From an uncultured Pelagibacteraceae bacterium (GTDB taxonomy: Bacteria > Pseudomonadota > Alphaproteobacteria > Pelagibacterales > Pelagibacteraceae): 64,000 bases of DNA. The stretch is from contig CACFAT010000004.1 of NCBI GenBank assembly GCA_902564385.1, positions 22,669 through 86,668 of the forward strand, read 5' to 3'. Below are positions 25,597 to 34,050 of the stretch, piece after piece (positions within the stretch are counted from its first letter, which is position 1; every line of letters starts with the position of its first letter). A model generated the notes under the pieces. The model saw only the letters and a list, made by a program, of their open reading frames with translations. It did no database searches and was not told the DNA's origin. A program made the position numbers and the translations under genes.

Positions 25597-26922
25597 TTAA
25601 CAGTCTAGAGTATTCTGTCTTTCCCATTTTGTAATTGGTTTGGACTTATCAAATTTTTCGTTATCATTAAAATCTTTTAATTCCGAAGTCCTTAACTTGA
25701 CGTAACTTTTAATTACTTCTTTTCCAAATGCTTTATTCATTTCTTTATTATTTTCAATTTTATCAAGAGAATCTTTTAGTTCATTTGGTAATTTAGAAAG
25801 GTTTGGATATTTTTTATAATCCTCATACATATTACAAAAAAGAGGCTTGCCAGGATTAATGCTTTTACTTAATCCCTCCATTCCTGCAGCTAATATACTA
25901 GCTTGAAGTAAATAAGGATTTGCGGATCCATCCATAAGTCTTAATTCAAATCTTCCCGGATCAGGAACCCTTATCATATGTGTACGGTTATTTCCCGTAT
26001 ATGATATACTGCTTGGAGACCATGTGGCACCAGATTTTGTTGGTGCAGCATTTATTCGTCTGTAACTATTTATTGTTGGATTAAAAAAAGTAGATAAGGA
26101 TGAAGCATGTCTCATGATGCCTCCTAAAAAATTATAAGCGATCTTGCTTAACCCAAGTTTATCATGTTTATCAAGAAAGATATTTTTCTTTCCTTTCCAT
26201 AAAGAAATATGTGCATGACAACCGTTACCAGTCAAATTTTCAAAAGGTTTTGGCATAAATGTTGCTCTTAAATCATGCTTTTCTGCAATAGTTTTAACCA
26301 TAAATTTAAAAAAAGCATGTCTATCAGCAGTTTTTAGACAATCTGAATAATCCCAATTCATTTCAAATTGCCCATTAGCATCTTCGTGGTCATTTTGATA
26401 AGGACCCCATCCCATTTCAATCATACAATCACAAATTTCTTTTATAAGCTCATATCTTCTCATTAATGAAGACTGGTCATAACAAGGTTTAGATTGAGTA
26501 TCTCTATTATCAGCAATTGTGTTCCCATCAGGAGAAATCAAAAAATACTCACACTCCACACCTGACTTCATGCTGTATCCCAATTCAGATAATTTTTTTA
26601 TTTGTTTTTTTAACATCACTCTTGGTGAAGCATCGACTGGTTTACCATTCATCCATAAATCTGAAGCCAACCAACCAACTTCTTTATTCCATGGTAGTTG
26701 AATTAAACTGTTAGGATCAGGTATTGCAAACATATCAGAATCAGCTGGTGTCATATCTAGCCAGGCTGCAAATCCAGCAAATCCAGCACCATTTACTTGC
26801 ATATCTTTTATTGCATGAGCAGGAACCAATTTTGATCTTAAGACACCAAATAAATCTACAAAACTTATCAAAAAATATTTAATTTTTTTTTGTTTTGAAA
26901 TTTTAAATAAATTTTTTGCCAT
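25597..26922 (-). CDS. gmaS: Gamma-glutamylmethylamide synthetase (glutamine synthetase type III-like)
   Basis: The 441-residue protein belongs to the glutamine synthetase fold: QNDHEDANGQFEMNW with metal-binding acids, NGCHAHISLW, SYRRINAAP and RFELRLMDGSANPYL. The N-terminal wording (FLISFVDLFGVLRSKLVPA, GAGFAGFAAWLDMTPAD) agrees with what I remember of GmaS from methylotrophs and marine bacteria, and the length fits. GmaS joins methylamine to glutamate at ATP cost, the first step of the N-methylglutamate pathway. It is separated from amt by two small genes and a terminator. A plain glutamine synthetase or other gamma-glutamyl-amine ligase remains possible. Confidence 0.8.
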   Translation of the reverse strand: MAKNLFKISKQKKIKYFLISFVDLFGVLRSKLVPAHAIKDMQVNGAGFAGFAAWLDMTPADSDMFAIPDPNSLIQLPWNKEVGWLASDLWMNGKPVDASPRVMLKKQIKKLSELGYSMKSGVECEYFLISPDGNTIADNRDTQSKPCYDQSSLMRRYELIKEICDCMIEMGWGPYQNDHEDANGQFEMNWDYSDCLKTADRHAFFKFMVKTIAEKHDLRATFMPKPFENLTGNGCHAHISLWKGKKNIFLDKHDKLGLSKIAYNFLGGIMRHASSLSTFFNPTINSYRRINAAPTKSGATWSPSSISYTGNNRTHMIRVPDPGRFELRLMDGSANPYLLQASILAAGMEGLSKSINPGKPLFCNMYEDYKKYPNLSKLPNELKDSLDKIENNKEMNKAFGKEVIKSYVKLRTSELKDFNDNEKFDKSKPITKWERQNTLDC

Positions 26923-26939
26923 CTAATAACGTAACACAA

Positions 26940-27104
26940 TTATTTAAAAAATGATAAAAAGAAATCTTTGTAATAAATTAAATTTACACCAATAATAATC
27001 AATATCGCTATAATTACTCCATACTTTGCTTTTGGCCATGCAAGACGTGCCATTTTGCTAGGAGTTTTATTTTCATTTTGATTATTTTCTTCAGAATTTT
27101 GCAT
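26940..27104 (-). CDS. 54-aa single-pass membrane protein upstream of gmaS
   Basis: From ATG 27104 the product has 54 residues: a hydrophilic N-terminus rich in Asn and Glu and one hydrophobic helix at about residues 28-48. A longer reading from 27122 would begin inside the preceding terminator hairpin, so I reject that start. It ends 17 bases before gmaS and could be cotranscribed with it. No family recognised. Confidence 0.5.
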   Translation of the reverse strand: MQNSEENNQNENKTPSKMARLAWPKAKYGVIIAILIIIGVNLIYYKDFFLSFFK

Positions 27105-27142
27105 TAAAAAAAAAGAGGGCACAGTATTTCATGCGCCCTCTT
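27105..27142 (-). terminator. Intrinsic terminator after the amt-small protein pair
   Basis: On the minus strand an 8-bp stem (AAGAGGGC / GCCCTCTT at 27135-27142 and 27113-27120) with a 14-base loop is followed by about nine T. It lies just past the stop of the 73-aa gene and ends the amt transcript, so the 54-aa gene and gmaS downstream need read-through or their own promoter. Confidence 0.85.
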
Positions 27143-27149
27143 AAAAGTT

Positions 27150-27371
27150 TTAACCGTCTGTTATATTGCTTTTCCAGTCGTTAGCACTAGGTTTTTTTCT
27201 GACAATTGCATTCATCTTACCATCTTCTTGTTTAGATGAAATAACATGCCAGCCAACCCAAATAAGAATTGCTATTATAACTAGCACTCCTTCCGAACCA
27301 ACACCTGGATAGACAGATCCTTGTACCTCAGAGGCACTTAAATGATCTATCCAATTTGATACTGTTGCCAT
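27150..27371 (-). CDS. 73-aa single-pass membrane protein cotranscribed with amt
   Basis: The 73-residue product has a short N-terminal part, one hydrophobic segment (about residues 26-46, GVLVIIAILIWVGWHVI) and a basic C-terminal tail. It has an exact AAAGGAGGT Shine-Dalgarno sequence (27378-27386 on the plus strand) overlapping the amt stop codon, stronger than nearly all others here, so it is probably made in quantity. The fixed position behind amt suggests a role with the ammonium channel. No family name known to me. Confidence 0.65.
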   Translation of the reverse strand: MATVSNWIDHLSASEVQGSVYPGVGSEGVLVIIAILIWVGWHVISSKQEDGKMNAIVRKKPSANDWKSNITDG

Positions 27372-27384
27372 TTACATACCTCCT

Positions 27385-28785
27385 TTATCTACTGGCCGAG
27401 ACTACAGCTTTTTCGTCTTCTTTAGCCTCTTCCATAATTGTATAGTCAAGTCCTGCAAGTTCTACTTCTCTTGGTATTCTTAATTTACCCATTCCGTGAA
27501 GAACTTTTGCAATTATATATCCAGGAAGCATACCCAGTACAAAAAACATTATTATTGCACCGATAAACATTCCAAGAGGATTAATTGCTGCATAATTAGT
27601 TCCATCCCACATAGCTCCAACACTGTATCCAGATGAAGGATAACCATTTAAAACGAAACCACATATTACAAGACCAACAAATCCAGCATAACCATGAACA
27701 GCTACCGCTCCAACTGCATCGTCGATTTTATATTTTTTCTCGACCCAGTAATGCATTTTGTAAGCTATAACTACTCCGATCATACCGATTATCATTGATT
27801 GTATTGGATGATATAAATCATTACCTGCAGATGCACATATTATTCCCGCAAGTCCTGATGAATAAGTCCAGAAAGGATCTCCCTTCGAGACCACATACCC
27901 TGCTAACAACCCTCCAGATAACGACATTAAAAAGTTCATCGTTATTCCACTAAGTGTGGTGGGAGTTAGGTAGATGTTCGTTGCAGTAAAGAAAGTTACA
28001 CCTTCCATACCATATTCAGGTCCAAGATCATAAATCGGAACATTACATGCAGCGTAAAAGCCCCAAAAACCTGTATAGATTAAGAATAATCCAACAGTCA
28101 CTAACCAAGGATTTCTTGGTCCAATGTTTCTTGGTTCTCCGCTAGATGAAAATTTTCCAATTCTTGGTCCTAAAACAATTAGAACACCTAAGGCAAAACC
28201 TCCGGCAATCGCGTGAATTACTCCGGAAGCATAAGCATCGTGATATCCTAATATTTTTAACATCCATCCATCAAAATGCCATCCCCATGAAGCATCTATT
28301 GTCCAGAAAACAGATCCAATTGCAATTGCAAGTATTCCAAATGCAAAAGTAGTTATCCTTTCAATAACCGCTCCAGATACAATTGAAGCTGCAGTCCATG
28401 AAAATAATAAAAAGGCTGCCCAGAAGACACCCATTATATGATCATTAAGATTTACGGCCATCAATGCATTTGTAGGATTAGCAAGATCATTTCCACCAAA
28501 TCCACCTCCAAGAACTAGACCAGTACTTTCGGTCATAATCGAAGGAGCTAATCCGGGTCCTGTTGGAAATGCCCAGTATATCCACCAACCAAAGAAAAAC
28601 CATGTGACTGTTACCAGTGGTATCAGCATTGTATTTTTCATAAGAGTGTGTTGGTGATGTTTGTAACGAGATGCCCCAACTTCATACATACAGAAACCCA
28701 CGTGGATCAAAAACATAAGAACCACAGTTACCCAATAGTAAAATTCTGTAAATAAGGTTGTGAGAGCACCTAATTGATCAGTCAT
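27385..28785 (-). CDS. amt: Ammonium transporter (Amt family)
   Basis: The 466-residue protein has around eleven transmembrane segments and Amt features: SGAVIERITTFAFGI, ASGVIHAIAGGFALG with a pore His, NIYLTPTTLSGITMNFLMSLSGG, and VAVHGYAGFVGLV with the second conserved His. It conducts ammonium or possibly methylammonium. Its C-terminal tail is extended (LAGLDYTIMEEAKED...). It has a strong AGGAGAGAG ribosome site and a candidate promoter. It lies between gmaS and the glx genes, consistent with amine or ammonium assimilation. No PII gene is adjacent. Confidence 0.93.
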   Translation of the reverse strand: MTDQLGALTTLFTEFYYWVTVVLMFLIHVGFCMYEVGASRYKHHQHTLMKNTMLIPLVTVTWFFFGWWIYWAFPTGPGLAPSIMTESTGLVLGGGFGGNDLANPTNALMAVNLNDHIMGVFWAAFLLFSWTAASIVSGAVIERITTFAFGILAIAIGSVFWTIDASWGWHFDGWMLKILGYHDAYASGVIHAIAGGFALGVLIVLGPRIGKFSSSGEPRNIGPRNPWLVTVGLFLIYTGFWGFYAACNVPIYDLGPEYGMEGVTFFTATNIYLTPTTLSGITMNFLMSLSGGLLAGYVVSKGDPFWTYSSGLAGIICASAGNDLYHPIQSMIIGMIGVVIAYKMHYWVEKKYKIDDAVGAVAVHGYAGFVGLVICGFVLNGYPSSGYSVGAMWDGTNYAAINPLGMFIGAIIMFFVLGMLPGYIIAKVLHGMGKLRIPREVELAGLDYTIMEEAKEDEKAVVSASR

Positions 28786-28813
28786 ATTTCTCTCTCCTAT
28801 TAATAGTTAATAG

Positions 28814-28842
28814 ACTCTATGAAATTTTTTTTACGCTGACAA
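28814..28842 (-). promoter_or_regulatory. Candidate sigma70 promoter for amt
   Basis: On the minus strand TTGTCA (28842-28837) and TAGAGT (28819-28814) are separated by exactly 17 bases, with the predicted start about 20-25 bases before the amt ribosome site. The match is 5 of 6 and 4 of 6. AT-rich DNA gives many chance matches. Confidence 0.35.
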
Positions 28843-28901
28843 TTTTATTTTATTTATAAAAAGTAGAAGTTAATAATTATTTTATCAACTTGAAATTGAA
28901 A

Positions 28902-29312
28902 TTAGAATTTTAAATATGCTTTTTTAAGGTCAACCAGAGGATGATTCGGGGACATTTGAAACTTTACCAATAATTCTCTAGCTATCATATCTCTATCCTG
29001 CTGATTATTAGGTAATTTTATTTTACTTGGTATCGTTACCCAACCGTTAGCATTTCTATCGAATACAGCAGGTCTATTTTCTTCATATCCCATATGAACA
29101 TCTTCTAACCAATTAAGATCATCCCAACCCATAGCTTCTATATATTTTTTTAAAAATGGAGTGAGTCGACTATAGTCAGGCAAAAGATTAACGTCATATC
29201 GATAGCCAATTGTTTGGCCAATCATTTTTTCTCTAGCAGTCTCTTTTTTCTTTCCTAATTGACCTTTGATCTCTTTTGATTTGACTTTTTTCTTACCTTT
29301 TTTCTTTGGCAT
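28902..29312 (-). CDS. Unknown 136-aa protein linked to the glx genes
   Basis: I do not recognise this family. The first 32 residues are highly basic (many Lys), then comes a soluble region with DVNLLPDYSRLTPFLKKY, MGWDDLNWLEDVHMG, a NRPAVFDRNANGWVTIP strand and a helical DRDMIARELLVKFQ. There is no signal peptide or membrane helix. The gene starts eight bases behind glxD and is probably the last gene of the glnT-glxBCD transcript, so an accessory role in that enzyme complex is the best guess. Confidence 0.65.
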   Translation of the reverse strand: MPKKKGKKKVKSKEIKGQLGKKKETAREKMIGQTIGYRYDVNLLPDYSRLTPFLKKYIEAMGWDDLNWLEDVHMGYEENRPAVFDRNANGWVTIPSKIKLPNNQQDRDMIARELLVKFQMSPNHPLVDLKKAYLKF

Positions 29313-29320
29313 ATTTGCTA

Positions 29321-30712
29321 TTAGATTTTATGGAAATCTTTAACTCCTACTGTATGATTTGTTCCTGCAAGAGGCACTTTAGCTAAAGCAGACGCCTCCA
29401 TTGTTAATGCAGCCATATCTTCTGGTTCTAGCGAGTGAATATTTGTTTTTCCACATGCTCTAGCCAACAATTGAGCCTCCAATGTCATCGCATGCAAGTA
29501 ATTATAAACTCTTAATGCTGCATCATCAGGATTTAATCTTTTTCTTAATTTTGGATCTTGAGTAGCAACTCCTACTGGACATCTACCGGTATGACAGTGA
29601 TAGCAATGACCTGCGGGAACACCCATTTCTTTTTCAAAATTAGATTCTGGTATTTCTTTATTGCAATTTAATGCCACCATTGCGCCTGTTCCGATTGCAA
29701 TTGCGTCTGCACCAAGTGCTAAAGCTTTAGCCATATCTGCTCCATCTCTAACACCACCTGCATAAATTAAAGTTACCTTTCCAGTTTTACCTACATCATC
29801 CAAAGCTCTTCTTGCTTCTCTAATTCCTGCTATTCCTGGGATACCTGTGTTTGCAGCTGCAATGTGTGGTCCAGCACCTGTTGAACCTTCCATTCCATCA
29901 AGATAAATTGAATCTGGATCGCATTTTGCTGCCATCCTTACATCATCATACACTTTAGCTGCTCCAAGTTTTAATTGAATTGGCACCTTGTTTTTTGTTA
30001 ATTCTCTAAGCTCTTGAACTTTTAAAGCTAAATCATCTGGACCTAGCCAATCTGGATGTCTTGCTGGAGATCTTTGATCAATACCTGCAGGTAGCGATCT
30101 CATTTCTGCGACTTGATCGGTAACTTTTTGACCCATCAAATGACCACCCATTCCAACTTTTTGTCCTTGTCCAATAAATACCTCAATTCCATCAGCTAGT
30201 TGTGCATGGTGTGGGTTAAAACCGTATCTTGATTGTATGCATTGATAAAACCATTTTTCTGAATATCTTCTCTCATCTGGTATCATTCCACCTTCACCAG
30301 AACATGTTGCGCTACCAGCCATTGTAGCACCTCTTGCCAATGCAGTTTTTGCTTCATAAGATAGAGCTCCAAAACTCATTCCCGTAATGTAAACTGGAAT
30401 ATCAAGCTCAATTGGATTTTCACATCTTGGACCAATAATAGTTTTAGTCTCACATTTTTCTCTGTAACCTTCAATAACAAATCTTGTTAATGTACCTGGC
30501 AAGAAAACTAGATCATCAAAAGTAGGTATCTTTTTCATCAAAGCCATTCCTCTCATTCTGTATCTCCCTAATTCCGCTTTGATATGAATGTCGTCCATAA
30601 CTTCTGGAGTAAAAATAGCGTTATGTCCCAATAAACTTTTGTTTCTTGAAGCTATTCCATTACCATTAGAATGTCCGTTTGACTTTCCATTACCATTTTT
30701 TTTCTTTGCCAT
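29321..30712 (-). CDS. glxD: Glutamate synthase-like FMN/iron-sulfur subunit (GlxD; MgsC homologue)
   Basis: The 463-residue protein is the FMN-binding synthase domain of glutamate synthase as a separate subunit: ITGMSFGALSYEAKTALARGA, QLKLGAAKVYDDVRMAA, GIAGIREARRAL, LIYAGGVRDGADMAKALALGADAIAIG and the cysteine cluster motif CYHCHTGRCPVGVATQ for a 3Fe-4S centre. Together with GlxC and GlxB it reproduces a split glutamate synthase. MgsC of N-methylglutamate synthase has the same architecture. A Gly/Asn/Ser-rich N-terminal tail precedes the domain. It is probably part of one complex with the next two products. Confidence 0.88.
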   Translation of the reverse strand: MAKKKNGNGKSNGHSNGNGIASRNKSLLGHNAIFTPEVMDDIHIKAELGRYRMRGMALMKKIPTFDDLVFLPGTLTRFVIEGYREKCETKTIIGPRCENPIELDIPVYITGMSFGALSYEAKTALARGATMAGSATCSGEGGMIPDERRYSEKWFYQCIQSRYGFNPHHAQLADGIEVFIGQGQKVGMGGHLMGQKVTDQVAEMRSLPAGIDQRSPARHPDWLGPDDLALKVQELRELTKNKVPIQLKLGAAKVYDDVRMAAKCDPDSIYLDGMEGSTGAGPHIAAANTGIPGIAGIREARRALDDVGKTGKVTLIYAGGVRDGADMAKALALGADAIAIGTGAMVALNCNKEIPESNFEKEMGVPAGHCYHCHTGRCPVGVATQDPKLRKRLNPDDAALRVYNYLHAMTLEAQLLARACGKTNIHSLEPEDMAALTMEASALAKVPLAGTNHTVGVKDFHKI

Positions 30713-31567
30713 TTAAATTGCTCCTTTTTTTTCTGTAGGTTCAAGAGCATCGTAATTCCAAAGTTTTTTTCCTGCTACAACTTTGGTCATCTTAGAAACA
30801 TCGAAGTTTTCTCCGATCTCCGCAACCTTTAATTTTCTTTTAAGCCAGTCTTGATCTGAATCAGTTAACTCAGCTTCGACAGCATCACTACCAAATGATC
30901 CAATTTTTCCACCTACAAAAATTGTCCCATCATACATAGAGTCTCCTAAATTTATTCCAACGTCTCCAAGAATAATAATTCGCCCTCTCTGCATCATAAA
31001 ACCTGTAAAAGCACCAGCATCTCCGCCAATAATTATTGTTCCACCTTTTTGATCAATTCCTGTTCTGGCACCTACGCTTCCTTTGCATATCAGATCTCCA
31101 CCTCTAATTGCCGCACCAAAACATGAACCTGCATTTTTTTCAATTACTACTTTTCCTGCCATCATATTTTCTGCACATGACCATCCCACTCTTCCATTAA
31201 TTCTAACAATAGGACCATCCATTGATCCACATCCAAAGTATCCTAAGCTACCTTCAAATATTAAATTTAATTTATTGAGGATTCCAACTCCCAAACTATG
31301 TTTCCCTTGAGGGTTTTTTATTACAATTGTTCCGTATCCATCTTTCATTAATTCATCAATTTTTTTATTTGCTTCACGACAATCCATGTTCTTAACGTCA
31401 ATTTCAGTTCTTTTGTTAAAATCTACATCATATGTCCCAAAGTAATAAAAATTCTCAGCCTCATCTGGATTAAAAAATTTTTGTTGTGTTTTTCCAGTTA
31501 AGACTTCTGTATGAAGTCCCATTGATTGAGCTTTACTTTTTTTTTCTGATGTTTTTAAATTTGCCAT
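30713..31567 (-). CDS. glxC: Glutamate synthase GXGXG-domain subunit (GlxC; MgsB homologue)
   Basis: The 284-residue product contains repeated glycine-rich beta-helix turns (GSLGYFGCGSMDGP, GRVGWSCAENMMAG, GGDLICKGSVGARTGID, GGDAGAFTGFMMQRG, GDVGINLGDSMYDG) that define the GXGXG domain of glutamate synthase. This domain is structural, linking amidotransferase and FMN sites. The gene has no gap to glxD and overlaps glxB by 13 bases, in line with fixed stoichiometry. An N-terminal region of about 70 residues with no recognised motif precedes the repeats. Confidence 0.88.
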   Translation of the reverse strand: MANLKTSEKKSKAQSMGLHTEVLTGKTQQKFFNPDEAENFYYFGTYDVDFNKRTEIDVKNMDCREANKKIDELMKDGYGTIVIKNPQGKHSLGVGILNKLNLIFEGSLGYFGCGSMDGPIVRINGRVGWSCAENMMAGKVVIEKNAGSCFGAAIRGGDLICKGSVGARTGIDQKGGTIIIGGDAGAFTGFMMQRGRIIILGDVGINLGDSMYDGTIFVGGKIGSFGSDAVEAELTDSDQDWLKRKLKVAEIGENFDVSKMTKVVAGKKLWNYDALEPTEKKGAI

Positions 31568-32496
31568 ACTTTAACTTCTCCATCAAAAGGATCATAAGTT
31601 TCGATTTCTTGTGGTAATATTGATCTTATTGCAATTTCCTCTGACCCCATTGCAACTAAATCATCAGACTCATACAATACTAGTGGTTTTGCAGCCATTG
31701 TATCTTTCGCCATTCCTAAACTATCTTTTGTAGCAACAAAATAAGTAAATACCCCATCTAAACCGACGAGAGATTCTTTCATTCCCTCTTCTAATGTAGC
31801 TCCATTTCTCATTTTTTCTGCAAGATATACAGCGATTAATTCCGAGTCACATTCTGACATAAATCTCATGCCCTTGTTTTCCAATACTCTTCTATTATTC
31901 CAATAGTTTGTTAATTGTCCATTATGAACGACTGACACATCGCTAAAAGGATAACCCCAAAATGGGTGAGCAGATTTAATATCCACTCCTGACTCTGTTG
32001 CCATTCTAGCATGACCAATTGCATGTGTCCCGACAACTTTATCTAAATTATATCTGTTACAAACTACTTCAGCATTTCCTAAATCTTTAATTACCTCTAG
32101 AGATTTTCCCATAGATAATATTTCTACACCTTCAACACTTTCTATTTTTTGAGAAAATTCCATTAAATCTTTGTCATATTGAATTTCATATCGCAATGAA
32201 TAAGGAAGAATTCTATCCTCTTTTATCACTTTAGCGCCTAGCTCAGAAAGATAAGAATCAACAATTTTTTTTCTTTCGTCATAAACTGATACATCTTCTT
32301 TTACTGAAGAACTTCCCTCTGCAACATTTTCACCAACCTTAAATCGCATGATGAAATTTTGACCGTCAGTTTTTCCGTATAGAGCGTATCCAGTTGAATC
32401 TTCTCCTCTATGCTTTAATGCTTGAAGCATACCCTGAAGTTCAAAACCAACGTTTGAAGTATTTCCTCTATGAATTAATCCTGCAATCCCGCACAT
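31555..32496 (-). CDS. glxB: Class II glutamine amidotransferase subunit (GlxB; MgsA homologue)
   Basis: The 313-residue protein starts MCGIAGL, placing the Ntn nucleophile Cys at position 2, and has the class II signatures HRGEDSTG, GHARMATESGV, HNGQLTNY and SECDSELIAVYLAE. It should release ammonia, or in the MgsA version methylamine, from a gamma-glutamyl amide and pass it to the GlxC/D subunits. It lies 17 bases downstream of the GlnT-like gene, so enzyme and amide supplier are cotranscribed. Confidence 0.88.
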   Translation of the reverse strand: MCGIAGLIHRGNTSNVGFELQGMLQALKHRGEDSTGYALYGKTDGQNFIMRFKVGENVAEGSSSVKEDVSVYDERKKIVDSYLSELGAKVIKEDRILPYSLRYEIQYDKDLMEFSQKIESVEGVEILSMGKSLEVIKDLGNAEVVCNRYNLDKVVGTHAIGHARMATESGVDIKSAHPFWGYPFSDVSVVHNGQLTNYWNNRRVLENKGMRFMSECDSELIAVYLAEKMRNGATLEEGMKESLVGLDGVFTYFVATKDSLGMAKDTMAAKPLVLYESDDLVAMGSEEIAIRSILPQEIETYDPFDGEVKVWQI

Positions 32497-32513
32497 ATAA
32501 TTTCCTTATTAAA

Positions 32514-33983
32514 TTATGGTAAACAATCCAGATAAGTATCAAGATCCCATTGTGTTGTTGCACCCAAGAATTTTTCCCACTCATCTCGTTTGTACCAATT
32601 AAATACTTTATACATTTCATCTGGCATTGATGATTTTATTACCTCATCTTCCGCCAATCTATCTAAAGCTTCACCTAAACTTAGTGGAAGTTTTTTAACA
32701 TCTTTACCAGCTTTTTGAGCTTCGTATATATTTCTAGACTCTGGTTTAGCTGGTTTCATTTTTTTAGATATTCCCTCATCACAAGCTTTAAGTAATGCTG
32801 CACCTAATAAATATGGGTTATGCATAGAGTCAACTGATCTGTACTCGAATCTACCTGGAGCAGATACTCTTAGACCACATGTTCTATTTTGATAACCCCA
32901 GTCAGCATAAACTGGTGCCCAAAAACCTTGATCCCATAATCTTCTATATGAGTTCACTGTCGAAGAACCAATTGCTGTTAAAGCTGGCAAGTGTTTCATT
33001 ATCCCTGCAATTGATTGTAATCCAATCTTTCCAGGCAATTGCATATCCTTAGTATCTGGCATGAAAGTATTAGTTCCACCGGATACATAGCTAAAGACTT
33101 CTTCTACACCTGGAAGTTTTTTGTTACCCAATTTGTTTACTGATACTTTTCCACCTTTCCACAAAGACATGTTGGTATGACATCCACTTGCTGAAACTCC
33201 CATAAATGGTTTAGTCATAAAGCAAGCTATAAGATTATGTTCTCTTGCTACTTGAGCACAAATTTGTCTATACGTAGATAATCTATCAGCATTTCTTAAA
33301 ACATTATCAAATGTCCAGTTAAGCTCTAATTGACCAGGAGCATCTTCATGGTCACCTTGGATCATATCAAGACCCATCGCTTTTGCGTATTCAATAACCT
33401 TCATAAACACAGGTCTTAATGATTCAAATTGATCAATATGATAACAGAAAGGTTTTGAGAAACCTTGTCCAGTTGGAGTTCCGTCAGGATTTTTTGTTAA
33501 CCACATCATTTCAGGCTCTGTTCCAACTCTTAATTCTAATCCATGTTTCTTTTTGAACTCATTCATGAAAATTCTAAGATTACCTCTGCAGTCACTTGTT
33601 AAATGACCACCTGGATTTTTTCTTTCTTCTCTATTTCTAAAACATGTAACAAAAACTCTTCCAACTCTCTTATCCCAAGGCAATTGAACAAAAGTTTCTG
33701 GATCAGGTATTCCTACCAATTCCATAGCCTCTGGACCATAACCAATATAATTATTATGACGATCTAAAAATAAGTTTGCTGTTGCTCCATAAACCAATTG
33801 AAAACCTTTTTCTGCAGTTCTTTCCCAGTGGTCTGCCGGTATTCCTTTTCCAACAACTCTTCCAGTTACTGAAATAAATTGATAATAGATATAAGTAATT
33901 CCTAATTCGTTTATTTTTTCTCTAACTTTTTTGACGAGTTTAGCTCTACCTGGTTGGTTTACGTGTTTTTCAAGATCCGTCAT
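32514..33983 (-). CDS. glnT: GlnT-like glutamine synthetase family protein (type III)
   Basis: The 489-residue protein is a glutamine synthetase paralogue different from the gmaS product: its N-terminus reads YYQFISVTGRVVGKGIPADHW and it has an insert around residues 120-140 (RNREERKNPGGHLTSDC). Catalytic-region motifs are present: GDHEDAPGQLELNW, SGCHTNMSLW, NSYRRLWDQGFWAP and RFEYRSVDSMHNPYL. It is followed at once by glxBCD, the classical glnT-glx arrangement. Whether it makes glutamine or another gamma-glutamyl amide is not settled by sequence. It has a strong AAGGGGGAAG ribosome site. Confidence 0.82.
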   Translation of the reverse strand: MTDLEKHVNQPGRAKLVKKVREKINELGITYIYYQFISVTGRVVGKGIPADHWERTAEKGFQLVYGATANLFLDRHNNYIGYGPEAMELVGIPDPETFVQLPWDKRVGRVFVTCFRNREERKNPGGHLTSDCRGNLRIFMNEFKKKHGLELRVGTEPEMMWLTKNPDGTPTGQGFSKPFCYHIDQFESLRPVFMKVIEYAKAMGLDMIQGDHEDAPGQLELNWTFDNVLRNADRLSTYRQICAQVAREHNLIACFMTKPFMGVSASGCHTNMSLWKGGKVSVNKLGNKKLPGVEEVFSYVSGGTNTFMPDTKDMQLPGKIGLQSIAGIMKHLPALTAIGSSTVNSYRRLWDQGFWAPVYADWGYQNRTCGLRVSAPGRFEYRSVDSMHNPYLLGAALLKACDEGISKKMKPAKPESRNIYEAQKAGKDVKKLPLSLGEALDRLAEDEVIKSSMPDEMYKVFNWYKRDEWEKFLGATTQWDLDTYLDCLP

Positions 33984-34050
33984 TCTTCCCCCTTTGAATT
34001 TTCAGATCAAAAAGGTAACTGAAAAAAAAACGTTTGTCTACTTAGATAAA

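Noticed and set aside
26517..26714. Plus-strand ORFs within gmaS
   Set aside because: Two frames are open over the same stretch, the usual sign of chance openness opposite a real gene.
27105..27122. Longer start of the 54-aa protein at 27122
   Set aside because: The extension would be translated from inside a clear terminator hairpin and T-tract; ATG 27104 is just after it.
32514..33983. Calling the 489-aa glutamine synthetase relative gmaS
   Set aside because: The 441-aa paralogue at 25597 fits GmaS better in N-terminal wording and length; the 489-aa protein has a different start and an insert and belongs to the glnT-glx type.
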